Shown here: in pieces, positions 24,459-31,611 of the stretch | Numbering within the stretch: the stretch's first letter is position 1 | Layout: each line of letters opens with the position of its first letter | From: JAHEEL01 sp963700375 | Lineage (GTDB): Bacteria; Actinomycetota; Acidimicrobiia; Spongiisociales; UBA5794 | Direction of reading: 5' to 3' | NCBI GenBank assembly: GCA_963700375.1 | Contig: CAVOXF010000002.1 | Span: 372,001-436,000 of the forward strand | DNA length: 64,000 nucleotides | Notes under the pieces: generated by a model | What the model saw: the letters and a program-made list of their open reading frames with translations, nothing else | Databases searched by the model: none | What the model was told of the DNA's origin: nothing | Position numbers and translations under genes: made by a program

Positions 24459-24578
24459 CGTTCTGTGGGCTGTTGGCGTCACATACGAGGTGGAGAACCC
24501 TGGGTTCGCAGCGTCAGCCGTTCTGTGGGCTGTTGGCGTCACATACGAGGTGGAGAACCCTGGGTTCGCAGCGTTAGA
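24459..24578 (+). repeat. Family A repeat, two perfect tandem units (period 60)
   Basis: Two units with cores at 24495-24507 and 24555-24567 are identical over nearly all of 60 bases (TTCTGTGGGCTGTTGGCGTC, ACATACGAGGTGGAGAACCC, TGGGTTCGCAGCG). They lie between the start of the HerA-like gene and the end of the P-loop gene. The second unit ends with GCGTTA, which forms the TAA stop (24574-24576, minus strand) of that gene. Confidence 0.95.
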
Positions 24579-25584
24579 CGCCGAAGCGGGCTCGGATGAC
24601 GGCGAATGCGTCGTCCGACTCCTCGGCGATCATGAACGAGAAGCCCTCGTGGCCCGTCAGCTTCCGAACGAGTTCGACCGAAGCGGTGGTGTTCGTTGCG
24701 ATCCCGGCGACGATGTCCGGTTCGTACCCGAATCCGGCGATGACGCCGGAGACGGCGTAGGGATCGGACGCGCAGAGCACCGTGCATCGCACATGAGGCC
24801 GCAGTTCCTCCAGGACGATCTCCCCGTTGTAGGGCTCCAGCGGCGACGCCCCCGCCTCGGCGACGACGATGTCCGGCTTGCGTGCCGCCACCAGCGAGAG
24901 CAGGTCGCGCAGTCGCAATCGGTACTCCTCCGGTTCAACGATCGTGGACGGCAGGCCGACATCGACGAAGTCGAAGACGTCGTCCGCTCCGGCATCCCAC
25001 ATGGCAAGGACATCGCGGTAGCGGCCCGCTCCCGTCAGCTTCGTTCCCACGATGTGGAGTCCGATCCCTTTCAGGTGGCGGATGATGCGCTTGGCAGCCG
25101 TTGTCTTGCCTGCCGACATCGACGTACCGATGATGAGAAGGGTCGGAATGTCGTAGGGGACAGCGGGGATCGGCGGCACAAAATCATCCATCGTCAGCTT
25201 TCGCCCGTCCCGCGTGACGTGGCCACGGTAGCGCAGGCGCATGATCGGCGGCATCAGGGGAGCGAGCGACGTGACCCGCCCGAAGAGGCCCGCCGCCGTC
25301 ATGGCGTGGAACATGCCGTCCTCGGTGATCTCCCGCCAGTCGCCGACCGCTTCGAGGGTTGCGCGACGGGTGCCCCAGGCGCCGACCACGAGGTCCCCTT
25401 CGACGACTTCCATTATCCGCCCGCTTCGGAGTTCGACCCGTGAGAGCTCGCCGGCGCGGCCGACGACCTCACCGACGACGTAGTCCCCCGTGTTCCAGTC
25501 GTCGCGATCCCACGGCACAAGCGTGAATCCCTCTTCGGCGAGGTCCGAGATGCGCGTGAGTGACGAGAAGAAGTACTTGATCAC
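24574..25584 (-). CDS. P-loop NTPase, possibly DUF1611-related
   Basis: 336 residues from GTG 25584, which overlaps the M20 stop (GTGA). The N-terminal 120 residues contain a small beta-rich domain (LSRVELRSGRIMEVVEGDLV). The C-terminal domain has the P-loop LLIIGTSMSAGKTTAAKRII (about 148-167), then GTKLTGAGRYRDVLAMWDAG and PDIVVAEAGASPLEPYNGEI. The P-loop with EAGASPLEPY resembles DUF1611/MobB-like NTPases, some of which act as N-acyltransferases on D-glutamate (DgcN). That link is weak here because the N-terminal domain looks different. It lies last in the peptide-transport locus. Confidence 0.7.
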   Translation of the reverse strand: MIKYFFSSLTRISDLAEEGFTLVPWDRDDWNTGDYVVGEVVGRAGELSRVELRSGRIMEVVEGDLVVGAWGTRRATLEAVGDWREITEDGMFHAMTAAGLFGRVTSLAPLMPPIMRLRYRGHVTRDGRKLTMDDFVPPIPAVPYDIPTLLIIGTSMSAGKTTAAKRIIRHLKGIGLHIVGTKLTGAGRYRDVLAMWDAGADDVFDFVDVGLPSTIVEPEEYRLRLRDLLSLVAARKPDIVVAEAGASPLEPYNGEIVLEELRPHVRCTVLCASDPYAVSGVIAGFGYEPDIVAGIATNTTASVELVRKLTGHEGFSFMIAEESDDAFAVIRARFGV

Positions 25585-26762
25585 GATCCCCTCCCCGTTG
25601 AGTCGTCGATCGGTTCCATCATCAGGGCTGCGAGCAGGGCGGTTCTCGGGGCGAGGCTGCGCAGGTCGATGCGCTCGCTCGGTGCGTGGGCGCCATCACC
25701 GATGATTCCGAGTCCGTCGAGCGTCGCCGTGTGCTGGCTCGTCGTGTTGCCGTCCGATCCGCCACCCGCGGTGACCTCCCGCAGATCCATACCGAGCTGC
25801 AAGCCGATCCGCCGGGCCTGTTTGAAGAGCGCCGCGTTGCGAGCGGAACGTACCATCGGCGGTCGTCCGAAGCCGCCCGCGACCGTGATTGAGGTCCCAG
25901 GAGTCACCGGTTCCATGGCGCGTATGGCCGCATCCACGCTCTCGGCGTCCTCCGCCGTGAGCACGCGCACGTCGACGACTGCCTGGCTGCGCGGGGCAAC
26001 GACGTTCGCCTGGATGCCGCCCTCGATCGTTCCAACATTGGTGGTGATATCTCGCTCCCGGTCGGTGAGGTCGAACAGCCGCTGGATCACGGATGAGAGT
26101 TCGAGGATTGCGCTGGCTCCGGCTTCGGGATCCAGCCCGGCGTGGGCGGCTCGTCCATGGACCGTGACGGTGTACTTTGCGAGGCCCTTGCGGGCGGTCT
26201 TCATGGCACCGGATGGGCCCAGACCCGGCTCGCAAACGAAGGCCCGGGCCGCCACCCTGCTCAACCGATCGATGGCCGATGTGCTCTCGCGGCTGCCGAT
26301 CTCTTCATCGCTGTTGATGAGGACCAGCGGGGTGGCCGGGGGATCGAGGCCGAGATCCCGCAGGGCCTTCAGGGCAAACACGATCTGGACGACGCCGGCC
26401 TTCATGTCGAAGACGCCGGGTCCGTGAGCGACGCCGTCATGCACGCTCCACGGGCGGGCACCGAGCGTGCCGACGGGCCAGACCGTGTCAACGTGTCCGA
26501 CGAGGAGCTGAGCCGGGGCGTGTCGACGTCGATCACCCGGTCTGGCGTAGAGGAACCCCCCTGAGTTGGCGGGCTCCGACATGCGGCAGCGATAGCCCAG
26601 GCCGTCGAGTTCCGGCGTCAGCCGTTGAAGGACCCGCCGGGTGGCTCGCGCATCCGGCGACGGGCTCTCGATCGACACCAGTTCGCCGCAGAGGTCGAGG
26701 AGTTCGTCCTCACGGGCCGTGAGGTGGTCGAGAATCTGCTCAGGCTCTGCCGTGGTGGGCAT
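25581..26762 (-). CDS. M20 family metallopeptidase (carboxypeptidase G2-like)
   Basis: 393 residues. Zn-dependent exopeptidase or deacylase. Metal and catalytic motifs are present: LLVGHVDTVWPVG (His and Asp), HGPGVFDMKAGVV (Asp), NSDEEIGSRES (catalytic Glu pair) and CEPGL; TSQHTATLDGLGIIGDGAHA supplies the C-terminal His. The dimerisation domain has VHGRAAHAGLDPEAGASAI. No signal peptide, so cytoplasmic. It starts three bases after the flavin reductase stop and overlaps the P-loop gene by four bases. In this locus it is a good candidate to hydrolyse the imported peptide or N-acyl amino acid. Confidence 0.9.
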   Translation of the reverse strand: MPTTAEPEQILDHLTAREDELLDLCGELVSIESPSPDARATRRVLQRLTPELDGLGYRCRMSEPANSGGFLYARPGDRRRHAPAQLLVGHVDTVWPVGTLGARPWSVHDGVAHGPGVFDMKAGVVQIVFALKALRDLGLDPPATPLVLINSDEEIGSRESTSAIDRLSRVAARAFVCEPGLGPSGAMKTARKGLAKYTVTVHGRAAHAGLDPEAGASAILELSSVIQRLFDLTDRERDITTNVGTIEGGIQANVVAPRSQAVVDVRVLTAEDAESVDAAIRAMEPVTPGTSITVAGGFGRPPMVRSARNAALFKQARRIGLQLGMDLREVTAGGGSDGNTTSQHTATLDGLGIIGDGAHAPSERIDLRSLAPRTALLAALMMEPIDDSTGRGS

Positions 26763-26765
26763 GGC

Positions 26766-27362
26766 CTACCTCGACCAACCGGCGGGGAACGGGAAGCTTC
26801 GGCTCTCGTCGATGGTCGCGTATCGGTTCGGAGGCAGGTAGACCAGGATGGGCGCCTCGTTGATCGTGTGCCAGTCTTCCCGGTCGAGGAAGCGGACCGC
26901 CGGCTCCGCGACCGCCGCCGCAACGATGCGGCCGATGACGAGGCTGTTCGGCCCGAGATCCTCGACCGTGCGTTCGAGCTCACATTCGAGATGGATCCTC
27001 GCACCGGAGATCAAAGCACCGTCGACGACCTTCGCCGGTTCGGTAGACACGGCGCTGAGACTGGGTTTCGAATCGTCGGGTGATCGCGGCGCCGCCGTGA
27101 GGCTGGTCGTGACCACTTGGTCCGGTGTGGGATAGGACACGGTGAAGGCGCCGCTGCGTACCGCATTCCGATAGGTGGCATGTCTCTCGCAACAGACGAA
27201 ACCGAAGAGGTTCTCCCACGAGACCGGTCCGGCCATGTGCTTGGGGGCGAAATCCACGGCGCCGTCGAGGTCGACGGTCCCGATGATGACGAGCGGGTGA
27301 GCGAGGTGGAAGCGATCCCAGATCGGAACCGCACAATCGAGGGTGATCAGCTCGTCGCTCAT
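26766..27362 (-). CDS. Flavin reductase-like FMN-binding protein
   Basis: 198 residues from ATG 27362. Split-barrel flavin-binding fold: PLVIIGTVDLDGAVDFAPKH, GPVSWENLFGFVCCERHATY and SGAFTVSYPTPDQV, then the conserved HLECELE strand (typical ECKVE/HCRVE) and LVIGRIVAAAV. These proteins reduce flavin with NAD(P)H or bind FMN for a partner enzyme. It sits between oppF and the M20 peptidase on the same strand, so probably one transcript. No partner monooxygenase is nearby. Confidence 0.85.
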   Translation of the reverse strand: MSDELITLDCAVPIWDRFHLAHPLVIIGTVDLDGAVDFAPKHMAGPVSWENLFGFVCCERHATYRNAVRSGAFTVSYPTPDQVVTTSLTAAPRSPDDSKPSLSAVSTEPAKVVDGALISGARIHLECELERTVEDLGPNSLVIGRIVAAAVAEPAVRFLDREDWHTINEAPILVYLPPNRYATIDESRSFPFPAGWSR

Positions 27363-27418
27363 GGTTCCTCCTCCATGAGCGTACCGCCGCGGGATCGAAG
27401 CCGCTAGGGGAGGAGGCC

Positions 27419-28438
27419 CTACGGGTTCTTCACGACCGGCGGCTCGAGGTGCTGATAGGCGCCGGTTCGCACGTGGCACGCAGCGAGATGCTCGCCGTTG
27501 TTTCCAACCGGAAGCAGGGTGGGGATCTCGACGTCACAGATACCTGCCTGGGCGATCGTGCATCTCGGATGGAAGTGACAGCCCGGAGGCGGATTGATTG
27601 GCGAAGGAACATCGCCTTGGAGGATCGTTCGATTGCGCGGGCGGTCCGGGTCGGGGATCGGGATTGCGGAGAGCAGCGCCTGGGTGTAGGGATGGGTGGG
27701 TTTGGCGTAGAGGGCCTCACGCTCGGTGATCTCGACGATCCGTCCGAGGTACATCACGGCCACTCGATCGGAGATGTGTTCCACCACGCCGAGGTTGTGG
27801 GCGATGAACAGCAGCGTCAGATCGAGTTCGCGCTGGAGTTCCTTCAAGAGGTTGAGCACCTGGGCCTGCACGGAGACATCGAGTGCCGACACCGGCTCAT
27901 CGGCCACAACGAAGTCAGGCTCGAGGATGAGGGCCCGGGCGAGGCCGATGCGCTGGCGCTGGCCACCGGAGAATTCGTGGGGGTAGCGATTGGCGTGGCC
28001 GGGTTCGAGACCGACCAGGTCGAGCATTCGATTGACGCGCTCCCTCCGCTCCTTCCGGTTGCCGACGCCGTGGAGCTTCAACCCCTCCGAAATCGACTCA
28101 CCGACCTGCGTCCGCGGATCGAGCGAGGAGTACGGGTCCTGGAAGATGATCTGGACCCGGTTGCGGAACGGCTTGAGCTGCTTCTGTTTCAGATGGGTGA
28201 TGTCCTCGCCGTCGAAGATGATCGAGCCCGAGGTCGGCTCGAGGAGTCGGACCAGCATCCGGCCCAGCGTTGTCTTGCCGCATCCGGACTCGCCGACGAG
28301 ACCGACGGATTGCCCTGCCTTGATGTCGAGGTTGACGCCGTCGACGGCGTCAACGGTCGCGATCTGACGCTGGAGGACGCCACCCCGGACCGGGAATTGT
28401 TTGACGAGGTCCTTGACTTGAACGAGTGCGTCACTCAT
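27419..28438 (-). CDS. oppF: Peptide ABC transporter ATPase (OppF type)
   Basis: 339 residues from ATG 28438. Walker A GLVGESGCGKTTLGR, Q-loop IIFQDPYSSLDPR, signature EFSGGQRQRIGLARAL, Walker B FVVADEPVSALD and the switch His IAHNLGV are all intact. The C-terminal oligopeptide/dipeptide domain carries the Cys cluster CHFHPRC, AGICDVE and AACHV, which can hold an iron-sulfur cluster in this subfamily. It overlaps oppD by eight bases. Powers import with OppD. Confidence 0.95.
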   Translation of the reverse strand: MSDALVQVKDLVKQFPVRGGVLQRQIATVDAVDGVNLDIKAGQSVGLVGESGCGKTTLGRMLVRLLEPTSGSIIFDGEDITHLKQKQLKPFRNRVQIIFQDPYSSLDPRTQVGESISEGLKLHGVGNRKERRERVNRMLDLVGLEPGHANRYPHEFSGGQRQRIGLARALILEPDFVVADEPVSALDVSVQAQVLNLLKELQRELDLTLLFIAHNLGVVEHISDRVAVMYLGRIVEITEREALYAKPTHPYTQALLSAIPIPDPDRPRNRTILQGDVPSPINPPPGCHFHPRCTIAQAGICDVEIPTLLPVGNNGEHLAACHVRTGAYQHLEPPVVKNP

Positions 28439-29465
28439 CGTCGCCTCGATCTCTATCAGCAGCCGTCTCTTCGTAGAGCCAGCACCGCACCTCGTGGTTC
28501 GGTGTGATCTCACGGAGCTGTGGCTCCCTCTGCGTGCAGATCTCGAGGTTGTTCTCGAGGCGAGCCGAACAGCGCGAAGCGAAGCGGCAGCCCGGTGGGA
28601 GATCGATGAGCGACGGCACGATGCCGGGGATCGTGTCCAGCATGTCGACGAGATGTCCGAGGACCGGGATCGAGCCGATCAGACCCTTCGTGTACGGGTG
28701 CATCGGCTGCTTGAAGATTGCGCGGACGTCGGTTTGCTCGACAATCTGGCCCGCATACATCACCGCGACTCGGTCGGCCATCTCGGCAACGACGCCAAGA
28801 TCGTGCGTGATCAGCAGGACGGCGGTGTTCGAGGATTCTTGGAGGTCACGGATCAAGTCGAGGATCTGAGCCTGGATCGTCACGTCGAGCGCGGTCGTCG
28901 GCTCGTCGGCAATGAGGAGCTCCGGTTCGCACGCAAGAGCCATGGCGATCATCACGCGCTGCCCCATGCCTCCAGACAGTTCGTGCGGATATGCCTTCGC
29001 CCGGGACTCGGGATCGGGGATCCCGACCTGCTCGAGCCTCTCGATGACCTTCTGCTGCTCGACGTCCTTCGACCAATCGCGGTGAAGCTTGTATACCTCT
29101 TGGATCTGCACTCCCGCTCGCTGCACGGGGTTGAGGGCCGATCCCGGCTGTTGGAAGATCATCGAGATGTGTTCGCCCCGGAGCTTCCTGACGTCATCCG
29201 CCTTCATCTTCGTGACGTCTTTGCCATCAAAGAAGACCTGGCCGGCGACGACCTCTCCGGGATGAGGGATGAGTCCCATGATCGAGAGCGACGTCACCGA
29301 CTTGCCGCAGCCGGATTCGCCCACCAATCCGAGCACCTCGCCGCGCTTGATGTGGAAGGACACCTCGTCGACGGCCTTCACCACACCCTCACGGGTATCG
29401 AAGTGGGTCTTCAAGCCACGGATGTCGAGCAGAACCTCGCCGGCCTTGCCCCTGCGAGGCGGCAA
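28431..29465 (-). CDS. oppD: Peptide ABC transporter ATPase (OppD type)
   Basis: 344 residues as read from TTG 29465. Walker A GLVGESGCGKSVTSLS, FQQPGSALNPV, signature ELSGGMGQRVMIAMAL, Walker B LLIADEPTTALD, HDLGVVAEMADRV, and the C-terminal Cys motif CRFASRCSARL. The start is uncertain. An ATG at 29505 overlaps the oppC stop as ATGA, the usual operon arrangement, but runs in another frame for the first 13 codons; deleting one T near 29488 would give MTDTIPAADQVTPLPPRRG and join the frames. So either the TTG is used or there is a one-base insertion. Confidence 0.93.
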   Translation of the reverse strand: MPPRRGKAGEVLLDIRGLKTHFDTREGVVKAVDEVSFHIKRGEVLGLVGESGCGKSVTSLSIMGLIPHPGEVVAGQVFFDGKDVTKMKADDVRKLRGEHISMIFQQPGSALNPVQRAGVQIQEVYKLHRDWSKDVEQQKVIERLEQVGIPDPESRAKAYPHELSGGMGQRVMIAMALACEPELLIADEPTTALDVTIQAQILDLIRDLQESSNTAVLLITHDLGVVAEMADRVAVMYAGQIVEQTDVRAIFKQPMHPYTKGLIGSIPVLGHLVDMLDTIPGIVPSLIDLPPGCRFASRCSARLENNLEICTQREPQLREITPNHEVRCWLYEETAADRDRGDDE

Positions 29466-29501
29466 CGGCGTGACTTGATCGGCAGGCGGGGATCGTGTCG
29501 G

Positions 29502-30461
29502 TCATCGGTTGAGGGCCGGGTCGAGGGCGTCGCGCAGGCCGTCACCCATGAGGTTGAATCCGAGCACGGTGAGCATGATGGCCAGGCCGGGGAAGAAGAC
29601 GAGGTGCGGGGCGGTGAAGAGCTGATTTCGCTCGGATGCCAGCATCGAGCCCCACTCGGCCGTCGGCGGCTGGGCCCCGAGGCCGAGGAATGAGAGGCCG
29701 GCAGCCTCGAGAATCGCCGTTGCGACGCCGAGCGTCGCAAGGACCACCAGCGGTGTGAGCGCGTTCGGAACGACCCGGCGCATCAGCAGTTGGCGCGGCG
29801 CCGCACCGAGGGCCCGTGATGCGGACACGAAGTCACTCTCTTTGATCGATAGGACCTGAGCGCGCATGACGCGCGCGTATGCCGGCACGGTGACGATTGC
29901 GATGGCAATGAGGGCGTTTCGCAGGCCCGGTCCGAGCACGGCGACGATCGCGATAGCGAGGAGCAGGGAAGGGAATCCCAGAATGACGTCCATGACGCGC
30001 ATGATGACGTTGTCGAGCCACCCGCCGGTGAAGCCGGCGACGGCGCCGAGTGCGCTGCCGACGAGGAGCGCGATGGTAACGGTGAAGAACCCCAGCGTGA
30101 GGCTGACCCTGGCGCCGTAGATGACCCTGGAGAACTCATCGCGGACGTTGCCGTCGGTGCCCATGACGTGTTGTGGGATCTCTTCCGCGCACCCGAAGAC
30201 GTGCACACAGGGCGGATCGCGGGGTCCGACGTCCTCCTTGCCGATGAGCACCTCGTTCGGCCCGTACGGGGCGAGGATCGGGGCGAAAATGGCCATGAGC
30301 ACCAGCGCGGTGACGATTCCGAGTCCGATCATGCCGGACCTTCGACCGCGGAATCGCTTGAGGGCGAGGCTCCACTGGCTGGAGGGCTTGCCGAGCAGGT
30401 CGGTCTGCTCGGTGATCTCCTGAGCCTGCTTGACGGCGGCGCGGCGGTTGAAGAGGCTCAT
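29502..30461 (-). CDS. oppC: Peptide ABC transporter permease (OppC type)
   Basis: 319 residues. An N-terminal cytoplasmic segment and first helix (IGLGIVTALVLMAIFAPILA), a periplasmic loop with HVMGTDGNVRDEFSRVIYGA (the family motif HxxGTDxxGRDxxSR), then five helices. The cytoplasmic coupling motif SASRALGAAPRQLLMRRVVP is the EAA loop. The loop CVHVFGC holds a cysteine pair not usual for the family. Start ATG 30461 overlaps the oppB stop by four bases. Confidence 0.94.
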   Translation of the reverse strand: MSLFNRRAAVKQAQEITEQTDLLGKPSSQWSLALKRFRGRRSGMIGLGIVTALVLMAIFAPILAPYGPNEVLIGKEDVGPRDPPCVHVFGCAEEIPQHVMGTDGNVRDEFSRVIYGARVSLTLGFFTVTIALLVGSALGAVAGFTGGWLDNVIMRVMDVILGFPSLLLAIAIVAVLGPGLRNALIAIAIVTVPAYARVMRAQVLSIKESDFVSASRALGAAPRQLLMRRVVPNALTPLVVLATLGVATAILEAAGLSFLGLGAQPPTAEWGSMLASERNQLFTAPHLVFFPGLAIMLTVLGFNLMGDGLRDALDPALNR

Positions 30462-31537
30462 TTGACCCTGATCCTCGGGTCGAGATACCCGTACGAGAGG
30501 TCGACGAGCAAGTTCACCATGACGTATCCGAGCGCGATCACGACCGTGAAGCCCTGGACGACCGCGTAGTCACGACCGGTGATGGCGTCGAAGAGGGCGG
30601 TCCCGACCCCGGCGAGGTTGAAGACCGTCTCCGTGAGTACCGCACCACCCAGCAGTCCGCCCAGCGAGAGTCCAATGATGGTGACCACCGGGAGCATCGA
30701 GTTGCGCAATCCGTGATTTCGCACGACGCGGGATTCCTTGGCTCCTTTGGCTCGAGCGGTTCGGATGTAGTCCTTGCCCATCACCTCGAGCAGCGAGCTC
30801 CGTGTGATCCGGGCGATGATGGCCATAGGAATCGTGGCGAGAGCGAAAGCCGGGAGAATCAAGTGCCGGATCGCATCATTGAACACGGTCCACTGCGCCG
30901 TGATGAGTGAGTTGAAGATGTAGAAATTCGCAATGAATTCGTTGAGGTCTGCCCAGAACGTGCCTTCGGTGAGGTTCCACTGCCATGCCTCGTAGTAGGG
31001 CATCGAGGACAGGCCGGCCGTGAGACGACCCGAGGGAGGTAACGCAAACGGAGTGCCTTTCAGCACGAGGGCGAACACATAGGCGAGCATGAGGCCAAGC
31101 CAGAATACGGGCATCGAGACGCCGACGTTGGCGAAGGCCATGGTTGCACTGTCGATCGCGGTGTTGTGCTTCTGGGCGGCGATGATCCCGAGGGGGACAC
31201 CGACGACGATTGCGATCGTCAACGAAGTCAGGGCGAGTTCGATCGTCAGCGGAAGGCGCTCGATCAGCAACTGGTTGACGGGACGCGAGAAGCGGACCGA
31301 TTCGCCGAGGTTGAACGTGAGGACGTTCTTCATGTAGATGCCGAGCTGGACCCAGATGGGGTCGTTGAGCCCGTTGGCCTCGTTGAAGCGTTCGCAGGCC
31401 TCTTCGGTCGCTCGCTCGCCGAGCATGGACGTGCACGGATCGCCGGGGATGGCTCGGATCAGGAAGAACACAACGATGATGATCCCGAGGAGAACCGGGA
31501 TAGCAAACAGCGTTCGTCGCGTGATGAATCCGAGCAT
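30458..31537 (-). CDS. oppB: Peptide ABC transporter permease (OppB type)
   Basis: 359 residues. First helix RRTLFAIPVLLGIIIVVFFL, then the typical RAIPGDPC and LNDPIWVQLGIYMKNVL. The EAA loop is IRTARAKGAKESRVVRNHGL, and the last helices end VMVNLLVDLSYGYLDPRIRVK. It is somewhat longer than E. coli OppB (about 306) because of an extracellular insertion between helices 3 and 4 (SSMPYYEAWQWNLTEGTFWA). Preceded by a strong hairpin after oppA. Confidence 0.94.
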   Translation of the reverse strand: MLGFITRRTLFAIPVLLGIIIVVFFLIRAIPGDPCTSMLGERATEEACERFNEANGLNDPIWVQLGIYMKNVLTFNLGESVRFSRPVNQLLIERLPLTIELALTSLTIAIVVGVPLGIIAAQKHNTAIDSATMAFANVGVSMPVFWLGLMLAYVFALVLKGTPFALPPSGRLTAGLSSMPYYEAWQWNLTEGTFWADLNEFIANFYIFNSLITAQWTVFNDAIRHLILPAFALATIPMAIIARITRSSLLEVMGKDYIRTARAKGAKESRVVRNHGLRNSMLPVVTIIGLSLGGLLGGAVLTETVFNLAGVGTALFDAITGRDYAVVQGFTVVIALGYVMVNLLVDLSYGYLDPRIRVK

Positions 31538-31559
31538 GTGTGTATGTGGGAGCGTAGAC

Positions 31560-31592
31560 GGAAGCGGGGGAGGCGTTGCCTCCCCCGCTTCC
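31560..31592 (-). terminator. Intercistronic hairpin between oppA and oppB
   Basis: A perfect 15-bp inverted repeat around loop GTT (left arm GGAAGCGGGGGAGGC, right arm GCCTCCCCCGCTTCC), lying 20 bases after the oppA stop. There is no T-run. Such hairpins after binding-protein genes usually protect the upstream message or attenuate read-through, giving more binding protein than permease. Confidence 0.85.
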
Positions 31593-31611
31593 TACGAGTT
31601 GCGCGAGGGTT

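Noticed and set aside
24459..24578. CRISPR-like array
   Set aside because: Only two tandem 60-bp units without distinct spacers, and the same unit occurs singly elsewhere; no cas genes.
28494..29693. 399-codon plus-strand frame across oppD
   Set aside because: Antisense shadow of a conserved ABC ATPase.
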